Shown: positions 1 to 9,674 of the stretch, piece after piece
Numbering within the stretch: position 1 is the stretch's first letter
Layout: each line of letters opens with the position of its first letter
Source: Dipteris shenzhenensis
Taxonomy: Eukaryota; Polypodiophyta; Polypodiopsida; Gleicheniales
Assembly: GCA_047967505.1 (NCBI GenBank)
Contig: CM106538.1
Length of the DNA: 64,000 bases
Reading direction: 5' to 3' (one strand)
Position numbers and translations under genes: made by a program
The notes under the pieces: generated by a model
The model's input: only the letters and a program-made list of their open reading frames with translations
The model's database searches: none
Told to the model about the DNA's origin: nothing

Positions 1-117
1 TTGAGTGTTACATACTTCCTGTCTCTCTCCCCATGGCTTTCCATGTTTGGTTTAATCCTCCATGATCTTTATACTCATTAAGTGATAGATTAGGCTAGTA
101 CAATCCGCACTTTGTCA
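1..117 (+). repeat. 3' part of a Ty1/copia LTR, cut by window edge
   Basis: The first 117 bases match, in reverse complement, the LTR at 22,654-22,771 with only a handful of differences (both carry the 'catgatctttatactcatta' stretch). The segment ends in ...TTTGTCA, the same LTR terminus that abuts a primer site at 22,653, but here no primer site follows. It is therefore the right end of a 3' LTR or of a solo LTR, in plus orientation. The rest lies outside the window. Bases 118-343 after it show no gene; they hold a short phrase 'atcttatttgtcgctcttg' twice (near 197 and 318). Confidence 0.8.
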
Positions 118-343
118 CATTGCGCTTGTTCTTAGTAAATCCCAAACCCACCATGCTTGTTTTACCTTTTATAGCCACTAGAATTTTGAGCAAGAATCTT
201 ATTTGTCGCTCTTGTTCGTGATAGTTCTACTCTTAGTTGTAAGAATTCAAATTTGTATTCAACATTCTTCTTGATACTTTCTTCTCGTAAGTCCCTTTCA
301 TTCTTTTCCTAAGTCAAATCTTATTTGTCGCTCTTGTAAGAAT

Positions 344-560
344 TTGACCTCTCTCCCTCTCCTCCCTCTACTCCCTCACTTCTCTCTCCCTGACTCTCTC
401 TCTCTCTCTCCCTCTACTCCCTCGCTTCTCTCTCCCTCACTCTCTCTCTCTCTCCCTCCCCTCCCTCCTCTCCCCTCTCTCTCCTTCTGCTCCCTCCTCT
501 CCCCTCCCTCTCTCTTTCTCCCTCTCTCTCCCCTCCCTCCTCTCCCCTCTCTCTCCATTT
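344..560. repeat. CT-rich microsatellite
   Basis: Almost pure pyrimidine on the plus strand, made of (CT)n runs broken by CCCTCC and TCCCTCACT. Open reading frames here on both strands are low-complexity artefacts (Pro/Ser/Leu or Arg/Glu/Gly) and are not called as genes. It grades directly into the C-rich minisatellite that follows. Confidence 0.9.
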
Positions 561-2345
561 GCTGCCCTCCCTCCCCTTCCTTCCTCCCCTCCCCTCCCCC
601 CCTCCCTCGACCCCTCCATCCCCCCCACTCCCTCCCTCCCCTCCCCTCGTGGAGGGTGCTGACGGCCGCACCAGAACCCCCCCATTCCTCCCTCCCTCGC
701 CCATGCCCCTGCCCCCCCTCCCCCTCCCTACCCGGCTCCCCTCCCCCCCTCCCCTCCCCTCCCCTCCCTCCCTCCGTCCCTCGACCCCGCCCCCGATCCC
801 CTCCCCCCCCTCCGCCCCCCCTTCCCTACCCGGCTCCCCTCCCCCCCCTCCCCTCCCGCCCTCCTTGGGGGTCTGGTGGCCGCGGCCGCCAAAACCCCCC
901 CTTCCCCGTCCCTCCCCTCCCCCCTCCAGGGGGTCCTGGCGGCCGCAGCCGCCAGACCCCCTCGGCCCCCTCCCTCCCCCACCCTCTCCCTCCCCTCCCC
1001 CCTCTAGGGGTCCTGGTGGCTACGGCCGCCAGACACCCCCTGCCCACTCCCTCCTCGGCTGCAACCCCCCCATCCCCTCCCCCCTCCAGGGGGTCTTGGC
1101 GGCTGCGGCCGCCAAACCCCCCCGCCCCCCTCCCTCCCTCGACCCCAACCTTCCCCCCACCCCCTCCCTCCCCTCTCCCCTCCAGGGGTCCTAGCGACCG
1201 CGGCCGCGAGACCCCCCCGCCCCCTCCCTCCCTTGACCCCAACCGCCCCCACCCCCTCCCCCCTCCAGGGGGTTCTAGCGGCCGTGGCCGCCAGACCCCC
1301 CCTGCCCCCTCCCTCCCTTGACCCCAACCCCTCCACCCCCTCCCCCCCCTCCCTCTAGGGGGTCCTGGCGGCCGCGGCCGCAAGACCCCCCCTGCCCCCT
1401 CCCTCCCTCGACCCTGCCCCCGCTCCCCTCCCCCCCCTTCGCCCCCCATCTTCCCTACCCGGCTCCCCTCCCCCCCCCTTCCCCTCCCCTCCCCCCCTCC
1501 TTGGGGGTCTGGCGGCCGTGGCCGCCAGAACCCCCCCCCACCCCGTCCCTCCCCTCCCCCCTCCAAGGGGTCTTGGCGGTCGCGGCTGCCAGACCCCCTC
1601 CCCGCCCTCCCTCCCTCGACCCCAACCCCCCCCACCCCCTCCCTCCCCTCCCCCCTCCAGGGGTCCTGGCGGCCACGGCCGCCAGACCCCCCCCTCCCTC
1701 CCTCGACCCCAACCCCCCCCACCCCCCTGGCGGTTGCAGCCGCCAGACCCCCCCCCTTCCCTCCCTCGACCCCAACCCCCCTCCACCCCCTCCCCTCCCC
1801 CCTCTAGGGTCCTGGCGGCTGTGGCCGCCAGACCCCCCCTCCCTCCCTCGACCCCAACCCCCCTCCAGGGATTCTGGCGGCCGCGGCCGCCAGATGCCCC
1901 CCCTCCCTCCCTCAACCCCAACCCCCCCCCCACCCCCTCCCTCCCCTCCCCCCTCCAGGGGTCTTGGCAGCTGCGGTCGCCAAACCCCCCCTCCCTCCCT
2001 CGACCCCAACCCCGCCCCACCCCCTCGCTCCCCTCCCCCCTCCAGGGGGTCCTAGCGGCCGCGGTCGCCAGACCCCCCCTCCCTCCCTCCCTCCCTTGCC
2101 CTCACCCCTGCCCTCGCCCCTCCCTCCATACCCGACACCCCCGCCTCTCCCACCACCACCCTCGCCCCCGCCCATCACCCCCTCCCTCCGCTCCCCCTGC
2201 AGCCCCTGCCCCTCCCTCCCTACCCGGCACCCCCGCCCCTCCCGCCGCCGCCCTCGCCCCCGCCCCCCCTCCCTCCCTCCATCGATCCCGCCCCTGCCCC
2301 CACCCCCTTCCGTCCCTCCCCCCCCTCCCTACCTCCCTCATGATC
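561..2345. repeat. C-rich minisatellite with GCGGCCGC palindrome cores
   Basis: About 16 irregular units of 60-100 bp. Each has a core like CTGGCGGCCGCGGCCGCCAG, a near-perfect palindrome, joined to C-tracts such as CCCCCCTCCCTCCCTCGACC and CCCTCCAGGGGTC. Cores sit near 655, 865, 930, 1010, 1090, 1190, 1270, 1362, 1505, 1570, 1665, 1727, 1810, 1870, 1962 and 2050. From about 2,100 the cores are lost and a related CCCGCC/CCTGCC tract continues. The plus strand is overwhelmingly C, the minus strand G. Long proline/arginine-rich open frames on both strands are composition artefacts. CpG survives inside the palindromes, which is unusual for silent plant repeats. Confidence 0.9.
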
Positions 2346-2382
2346 ATGTCAAAAACTTGTTGATTCTTACAGGGAATTAGTC

Positions 2383-3775
2383 ATGGCAAGTTCGTCTAGC
2401 CAAGTAGGAGAAAATCATAGCATACACAATGGTACAAATGCTCTTCTCCTATTTCATGCTAAAGTGGAAGCTTCTTTCTCTGCAACACCTGATATGGACA
2501 TGGAAATGGTTTTCGCAAGGGAAAGTCCTTTTTCCAATCCAAATAGACTCAAATGGCCAGAAGTTAAAAAGGTTGCCCCCAAGGATGTTGTACAACAACT
2601 TTGGATAAAGGGTTGCATTGATCATGCACATTGTGCTATAAAAGACTGCACACATGCATTGATACACGAAAGCATGCTGTTAAGATTAGTACTTTAGCTG
2701 ATGGAAGAATTTCTCATTCAAGTTGCATTCCAATGTTCTTTGCACAACAAATGTATGAAAAGTTTGAGATGGTAAGGGTTGTATGAAAAGTTTGAGATGG
2801 GAAGGGAGGTAGACTTCTCTAGTAAGGCTCCTTATAAGAGAAGACGTGTCTCAAAGCTGGCAAGTACATCAAGGGGAGGTGAGTTTGACAAGTAAACTTG
2901 AAATATTTTACATTTTGATGTTTTATTTCATTTTTAAATATATTTTTTTCTTTGAATATATGCAACAGGCACAACTCATGATACACCATACATAGAGCGT
3001 GCATTGGAGGATGAGATATGTAATGCCACAATTGAACAACATAATGATGATGAAGAGTTAAATTGTGCAAGTAGGCAAACATCCCCAAATACAACAACAC
3101 TTACATTTCCTTCTATCTTGTTGCGTGATGCACTCCATGAAGTGACTAGTGAAGCTGAAAAAAAGGATGGAGTACATCAAGAAATAATTGTGCAATTGAA
3201 TGATGACATTGTAAACCTTGAAAAACAAAACTTATGCTTGCAAGAGGAAACTCTAAAATTAAAACAATAGAGAGTACATATTTTCAAGTACAAAGGTTGG
3301 AAATACAATTAAAAGAGAATGTACTCATAGCTCAACGCTTTTCACGTGATGTTGAAGATGCAAGGATTGCTTTACAACACATTGATAATGGGGGTCGTGT
3401 TTTTTATTTTGATCATGACATGGTGGGACTAGTAATAAGAAGATGATCAACTCTGTCAATTGCACTGGAGATCAATCTAGATGGTCCTATATGTCCAATA
3501 TGCCATGATCCTTTTGATAGTAGCACTAGATGGTACACACTTTCATGTGAGCATAGCTATCATTTGGCATGCTTGGAAAATTCTTTGAATGCAAGAAGCA
3601 CATGTGTCTTATGCAATATACGCATACCAAGTATGATGGGTTGGGTATACCTGAGACTTGTAATTCAGATCCTCAAATCAGAGACATTCGAACAGGCCGT
3701 CTTGTGGATCACAATGTCATACCTGACTTTATGGATGGTGTGAGCATAGGTTATATCTCTCCTTTGAGATTTCAA
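2383..3775 (+). pseudogene. Broken two-exon coiled-coil + RING-H2 gene
   Basis: Exon 1 starts with ATG at 2,383 (MASSSSQ...), shifts frame near 2,670, carries a 28-bp tandem duplication (repeat of 'tatgaaaagtttgagatgg', 2,752-2,800), and runs to a GTGAGT donor at 2,879. An acceptor (TGCAACAG) at 2,961-2,968 restores phase. Exon 2 encodes an acidic stretch and a coiled coil (about 3,130-3,400) with one frameshift near 3,265 in an A-rich run. After one in-frame TGA (3,444-3,446) the same frame gives a RING-type pattern at 3,480-3,640: CPIC, then C-x-H-x2-H-x2-C, then CVLC. RING domains usually act in ubiquitin transfer. The family is not recognised. Two frameshifts and a stop make it a pseudogene; it may have been carried by a transposon. 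Confidence 0.6.
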
Positions 3776-3779
3776 TAAA

Positions 3780-4340
3780 TCAATTCTATTGTTTGACATT
3801 ATATAGCTTTGATATGACAATATTATTTCCTTTATAATGTGATTTTGTAATCGTTTGTAGCAAAATTCATGTCTTTTGGTTATGATTTGCTATAAATTCC
3901 ACATGAGGAGAATTTGTGTCCCTCGATGATGATGGTCTTTATGTATGTAATTCATTGCAATGTGGAAATCCATGAAAAAAAAGGAAAGTGTCATTTCAAA
4001 AATATTATTAGACATTGACTCTCTCTCTCTCTCTCTCTCTCTTATGTTCACACACACACACACACACACAATATTCTCTTATTTATACTAATAAAATTTG
4101 AAACCAAATGCAAAATAAAGTAGGAAATAAAAAGAGAGTTTACAAAGCCATGTCACAATGTAGCAATATTATTTATATTCTTCTCACATAATGTGAACTC
4201 TAAATCAAATTATATTTGCATGCACACTCAATAATAAAATCTTGCTAAATTTTGAAAAGGCTGATTACTTATTATTTAATTGCATACAACATATCTAAAG
4301 CAATTTCATGTCTTTGAGTGTTTTCAAATAGGGTACTTTC
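3780..4340. other. AT-rich stretch with microsatellites, no gene seen
   Basis: Non-coding, AT-rich. Contains (CT)n at 4,019-4,042 immediately followed by (CA)n at 4,049-4,070. No open frame of credible composition. Confidence 0.7.
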
Positions 4341-4870
4341 CAATTCAAATTGAAGTACCTCATGGTACCCCAAAGGACCCTTATGGTATCTAAAAAAGTC
4401 TCTAGGGGATCTAAAAATTCTATTATGGTATCCATAAAGTCCCTTGTGGGATCTTGAATGAATTCTTATGAGACCCCAAAAAGTCCCTTGTGGTACCCCT
4501 AAAAGTCCCCTATGGTACCTAAAATATTCCCTTGTGGTACCCTAAAAAATCCATTATGGTACTCCAAAAGTCCCTTGTGGTACCCTAAAAGTTATCTTGT
4601 AGTTCCTAGAAAGGCCCATGTTTCAACCTACAAATTACCTCTTGGTATGTCTTCAATGTACCTGATTGTACCTTTTGAAGTATCTTATAGAGTCAAAATT
4701 TCCCAACATACCATCCAAAGCACATTGTAGATTATCCCAAAAAGTCCCTTGTGATACCCCCAAATGTTCCTTATGGTGCCTTAATAATTCCTTATGGTAT
4801 CTCAAAAATTCCCTCAGGATACCCTAGAGACTCCCTTATGGTACCCCAAAAATTCCCTAAGGATTTATAC
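4341..4870. repeat. GGTACC minisatellite
   Basis: Degenerate tandem repeat of roughly 22-30 bp, consensus close to TCCCTTGTGGTACCCTAAAA, with variants 'ccttatggtaccccaaaaag' and 'cctatggtacctaaaatatt'. At least 15 recognisable copies. The short open frame across it only echoes the repeat. Confidence 0.85.
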
Positions 4871-5099
4871 TACAATCATAAGTGCATGATGAAACACTGA
4901 GATTTCCCAGCTTGCACTATGGTTGAATCTGATGATGTCCTTGCACTAGGGCATGACTGCACTAATGCATAAAGCTAGCACAATTGTGCTGACTATAGTC
5001 TCCTACAACCTCAAAGGCCATAGAGCGCACAACCTCCGACAAGCAAACAAAGCACCTTCTTCGACAAACTTCTTGCTCCAATCACACCGCCGCACTTCA

Positions 5100-5900
5100 A
5101 CTCTGACTGCGCTCCAAAGAGGGGGAAAACAAGAGAAGGAAGAGGGGAACAGAGATTGAAAGAGGGGAAAAAGAAGAGGGGAAAAGAGCATAAGCATAAG
5201 AGAAGGAAGAGGGGAAAAGAGATTGAAAGGGGGGAAAAAGAGATTGAAAGAGGGGAAAAGAGATTGAAAGAGAGGAAAAAAGAAGAGCATAAGCATAAGA
5301 AGAAAGAGGGGAAAAGAGATTGAAAGAGGGGAGGAAAAGAGCATAAGCATAAGAGAAGGAAAAGGGGAAAAAGAAGAGAAAGAAGAGGGGAAAAGAGATC
5401 GAAAGAGGAAAAAAAGAAGAGAGGAAAAGAGCATAAGCATAAGAGAAGGAAGAGGGAAAAAGAGCATAAGCATAAGAGAAAAAGAAAGAAAGCATATGCT
5501 TATGCTTATGCATGAGCATATAAGCATAAGAGAAATAGAGAGAAAGCATAAGCTTGTAAGTTATGCATGAGCATATGAGCATATGCTCATACATAAGCAT
5601 AAGCATAGGCAAATACATATGCTTATGAAAAGAGGAGAAAAAGAGAGGAAAAAAGAGAGTGGAAAATAAGAGAAGGAAGAGGGGAAAATAGATTGAAAGA
5701 AGGGAAAAACAAGAGGGAAAAAGAGCATAAGCATAAGAGAAGGAAAAACATATGCATAAGACAAAAAGAGAGAAAGATTATGCTTATGCTTATGCTTATG
5801 CATGAGCATATGAGGGAAAGAGGGGGGGAAAGAGGGAGGAAAAGAGGAAAAGAGGGGAATAAGAGGGGATAAGAGAAGAGAGGGAAAGAGAGGGTTCCTA
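5100..5900. repeat. Purine-rich satellite with AGCATAAGCATAAG islands
   Basis: The plus strand is nearly all purine (GAGGGGAAAAGAGATTGAAA units), interrupted by islands of GCATAAGCATAAG and self-complementary GCATATGCTCATATGC-type words near 5,185, 5,285, 5,340, 5,430, 5,465, 5,490-5,535, 5,560-5,625, 5,725 and 5,780-5,815. The same repeat family occurs in opposite orientation at 38,400-40,560. Long Leu/Phe/Ser frames on the minus strand are artefacts of the CT-rich composition. Confidence 0.85.
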
Positions 5901-5940
5901 TGCCCATCACTGCAGCTAGTGCTTAAGGCATTAGATGCAG

Positions 5941-6382
5941 GCCAATGCAAATAACGAAAATAATAAAAGGGAGAAAGAGGAAGCACTTTCTTACCTAGAA
6001 AAGTCCCAAACCGTGTTTTGTGGACTGGCCCTATTTGTTATATTGGGCCCTTCATTCATAGATTATATTTGGTTATGTTTATCTATCATTTTGATATAAT
6101 ACAAAAGGAAAATTGGGTCTCCTTAATTCTCATTTTTAGTCTTCGCTGTTTTGTGGCCAATGCAAATAACGGAAATAACAAAAGGGAGAAAGAGGAAGCA
6201 TTTTCTTACCTGGAAAAGTCCCAAACCGTGTTTTGTGGACTGGCCCTATTTGTTATATTGGGCCCTTCATTCATAGATTATATTTGGTTATGTTTAGCTA
6301 TCATTTTAATATAATACAAAAGGAAAAGTGGGTCTCCTTAATTCCTCCTTAATTCTCATTTTTAGTCTTCGCTGTTTTGTGG
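5941..6382. repeat. 215-bp tandem duplication
   Basis: Two direct copies: 5,941-6,155 and 6,156-6,382, both starting GCCAATGCAAATAACG and carrying 'gtcccaaaccgtgttttgtg', differing by a few substitutions and a short 'ttcctccttaa' insertion in copy 2. The left part is also present in inverted orientation near 38,310-38,440, linking it to the purine/pyrimidine satellite family. No coding content. Confidence 0.9.
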
Positions 6383-8450
6383 ACAACCATAAGTGGGTGT
6401 TGAAGCCTGGCTTCTGTAACAAGTAGTTGTGACAGTGCTAGGTGAGTCATCTTACCTTCTGCATGGATGATGCCAAATGAGATTGGAGCACTTTTGCCAC
6501 CACTTGTGATCGGAATAGTACAACTTAAAATTTATTTTGCTGTACAATTCTACATTGGTATACAATACAACTGATAGGAATGTACTATTTTGGATTGGGG
6601 TCCATCAACCATTGAAACTTGTTCATCTTATTGGATAATGTATTCCTTGGAGAATGGACGTTATGCATGTGAGAATCCTTATTCATTTTATGAAAAAGTG
6701 ATGGTTATGATTGCATTGCCTTGAGGAGCCTAACCATGACTTCGGATGTAGTACTATGATAGTAGGAAACACACACTCACACACACACACAAAAAAAATA
6801 AATAAATTTGATTAGTAAATGTAGCTCACGAACACACACACACATGCATACTTCCCTGACTATGAATTACTCTTTTATGTACCCCCATAAAATCTTCCCT
6901 TTACACTTTCTTTTTAACCAACCGACATACCAAGCCCACTAATCATCCCATACCTCCTGTAATCCCTTCTTAACCCATGCACTCATTCGCTCCTTACTCC
7001 AATTGTGACTTAAACTTCACTTGTGGCTTAATTTTTTATTATAAAAAATTATCTAAGAATCCATATGGCTGTCTATATTCCTAGGTAAAGTGATAACAAG
7101 CCGAGAAAAACATGCATTACTTGTCTACCCAAACGTAACTATGATGTTCTAACACCTAGTTTGTTTTGATGATGGTAGGCAAGTGGACCCCAACATTAGA
7201 TACTGGACTGCTTGAGGATTCGACATCTTTTTTCAATATTATGTTTGTCAAACTCAGTATTATTAAAAATTCTTAATTTGATAAAAAAATTTGCAAACTC
7301 TAGTTGCATTTTTCAACTTAGATGTTTGAAACATTTTTTCCTTATATCTTTTCCTTTTTAAACATTTTATCCAATTGATGGAATTAATTATATGGCTCAA
7401 TTATTGATGGGACTTTTTAATCTAAACACACACTTTGATTTCCCAATTAGCCTTTGGTCCGGGCTAGTGCCATACAATTAATTCACATCCATTGGATAAT
7501 TCTTTAGCATGGATAATCCCTAGTCATGTTGTGATTCACCTTATTTCTTACTAACTTTTATATCTATTTTGTAGAAGTGGTTTACGCATTTACTATTGGC
7601 ATTATTTTTTCATTTTGACACTTATCATATAGATCCACTTTTATTCACTTATTATGAGTAGGTGGGGAGTAAGTTCCACATGGTAGGCTTACTCTCCACC
7701 ATGTGGTCTTACCGTCTAGGTTGGGGGTGGGCCACACACACACACACACAAATAAAAAAATAAAAAAAATTGATTAGTAAATGTATCTCACACACACAGA
7801 CACTTGTTTCTTTACACACGAACACACACACACACACACATGAATACTTTCCTAACTATGAATTATTCTTTTATGTACCCCCGTGAAATCTTACCTTTAC
7901 ACTTTCTTTTTAACCATCCCACATACCAAGCCCACTAATCGTCCCATACCTCCTGTAATCCCTTCTTAACCCATGCACTCATTCGCTCCTTACTCCACTT
8001 GTGACTTAAACTTCACTTGTGGCTTTACCTAAGAAGATAGGGAAAATTCATTAAATGTACATAAGCTTGTGGCTATGCCTTCTATACTCCTCCAAGGACA
8101 AAAAATAATGTGTTTTGTAACTAAAGAGGATTTTAAAACCCACTAGATGGCAGATAAGACACTTGATATTGGAGAAGTTCATCTTGATGTTAAAAAACAC
8201 GCTCATTGATTAGAAATTATAGCTCATTGATTGCATAAAATTTGAGAATTTCTCTCACTAGGATTCTAGAAGAGGTGATTTGTGCACTAATGTTAGCTAG
8301 CTAGCTAGCTAGGGGAGAGCGAGAGAGAGGGCAACTAAGAAATCTTGCGACAAAACCAAAAGTTTGGCATTTTGCATGACAAAAAAGAATTCCCAAAATT
8401 TAGTATGCCCCCTGTTATTTAGTACATATCGGTCAGATTCAATCAGACAC
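6383..8450. repeat. Non-coding region with a ~270-bp direct repeat
   Basis: No gene seen. A segment at about 6,773-7,034 recurs at 7,733-8,026: both begin with a (CA)n tract, then 'ttgattagtaaatgta', and end 'cttcacttgtggctt'. Copy 2 has extra CA sequence. The copies are about 960 bp apart. They could be the long terminal repeats of a tiny non-autonomous element, but TG...CA ends and a primer site are not evident, so a segmental duplication seeded at a CA microsatellite is as likely. A (GCTA)n tract lies at 8,294-8,312. Confidence 0.8.
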
Positions 8451-8659
8451 TGTTGAAAGTAATAAGGTCATTCATAAAGCTGGAATTTTATGGAGAAAAG
8501 TCACGGCACTTTGAACGGCGGCCCGGAGGTAATGCAAATTTATGGCACAGCCCTAAGGCTGTGTTTTCTTATTTTTATCTTTCTCTTCCAACTGATTGCG
8601 ACTCCATTCGATCATATACTTTAAAGGGTCTGAAAAATCAGATCATGACGTGAAGTGTC

Positions 8660-9000
8660 AAGGTGGTTGCGATTTGTGACTGCGGGAAGCTCGCCTACAA
8701 AAGAAGGAGAAACAACAGAAGAATTCGAGTTTCAATTGAGAGAATCAACGATACCTGGCGGCTGCGAGGTGAGAAGCTCCGTGACAAAATGGAACAGAAG
8801 GTTGTAGACGTCTGGGCGCACGCTGTAATCCTCCACGGCGGCTTTTATTGGGTTATTGCTGCCAGAATTATCAGCCATTGGGATCGGCCGCTGTATCAAC
8901 TCTACGCTGTCGTTCTTGCCGTCCACGATGAAGAACCTTAGGCTACCAATCTTTCGAAAACCATAATAACCGTCGCATGCGGATAGTTTCCTTCTTTTTC
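8660..9000 (-). other. Unassigned possible coding stretch
   Basis: Both strands stay open here, so strand is uncertain. The minus-strand frame reads a mixed-composition peptide (contains DGKNDSVELIQRPIP and SVRPDVYNLLFHFV), open from about 8,990 down to a stop at 8,732, with no ATG in good context. The plus-strand frame 8,663-8,941 is richer in Arg/Trp and less protein-like. No family is recognised. It might be an exon of a lost gene. Bases 9,000-9,435 show nothing further. Confidence 0.25.
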
Positions 9001-9440
9001 TTTTGTCCTCTCACCTTTTATTTATACTAACCTACGTCCTCACTCTTCTAACATAGCGACCATCAAGAGTAAGGTAGTCACATCACCCTACAAGTTGTTC
9101 ATTCCCCTTACGAAGCTAACCACAATTGAGAAGCATACAAAAGTGTCTTAGGATTTTTTACACCTCGTGATTGTAACTTGTAGTTCAGCTTTTGCAAAGA
9201 CTCTCACTCCAGTTTTTATATATGGCCAAATACTTGGGGAACTCATACACAACAAATACATGAATAAGGCTTTTAATTTGCCACATGACCTCGGAAATTA
9301 TCTCTTTTAAACTTTTATAACCTTAGTGCTACCATTGTCTGTTCAATGCTGCCATTGTCTCCTTAAGAATAAGGCATCATTGCGCATACGAGCTCCTAAA
9401 TTACCTCTTGAAGACTTTGATAACATGGCTATAGCCTATC

Positions 9441-9621
9441 TGAGAGTGCTCTCAGCGGAAGCAAGAATGGAAGAAGGAGAGAGAGCGAGAGAGAGAGACA
9501 GAGAGCCACACAAGTTTTGGTGGGTGCAGAACCACCCTAATCTTCTTTTTCATTCATTTATATGTGTGTTTGAGTATTGTACATAACCGGGGTTAAGGCA
9601 CAGTGACCTTTAACCCCCACA
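9441..9621 (-). repeat. 3' LTR of the young copia element
   Basis: 181 bp; in element orientation it starts TGTGGGGGTTAAAGG and ends GCACTCTCA. A TATA-like TATAAAT word lies at 9,556-9,562 (minus), suitable as the start of the transcribed R region in the equivalent 5' LTR. The short inverted words TGAGAG/CTCTCA lie at its right edge. Confidence 0.96.
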
Positions 9622-9653
9622 ACCTCCCACTTAAAGGACAATGTGCCTTTAAG
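9622..9653 (-). promoter_or_regulatory. Polypurine tract and 3' stem-loop of the copia element
   Basis: Directly inside the 3' LTR, the minus strand reads GTGGGAGGT (9,622-9,630), the expected plus-strand primer. Next to it, 9,630-9,653 forms a hairpin with perfect 8-bp arms CTTAAAGG/CCTTTAAG. The stop codon of gag-pol follows at 9,675. The hairpin is kept in the old relative at 45,569-45,591. Confidence 0.75.
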
Positions 9654-9674
9654 GGAGAATAACTAGTGAGCATA

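Noticed and set aside
344-2363. Long open frames rich in Pro/Ser or Gly/Arg on both strands
   Set aside because: They follow the C-rich minisatellite in several frames at once; composition keeps stops away. No domain, no start context.
3004-3270. CRISPR array or phage-like defence system anywhere in the window
   Set aside because: No regularly spaced identical short repeats with unique spacers; all tandem repeats are satellites or microsatellites, and the gene content is eukaryotic.
5003-5986. Leu/Phe/Ser-rich minus-strand frames
   Set aside because: Echo of the purine satellite read on its pyrimidine strand; the same happens at 38.4-40.6 kb.
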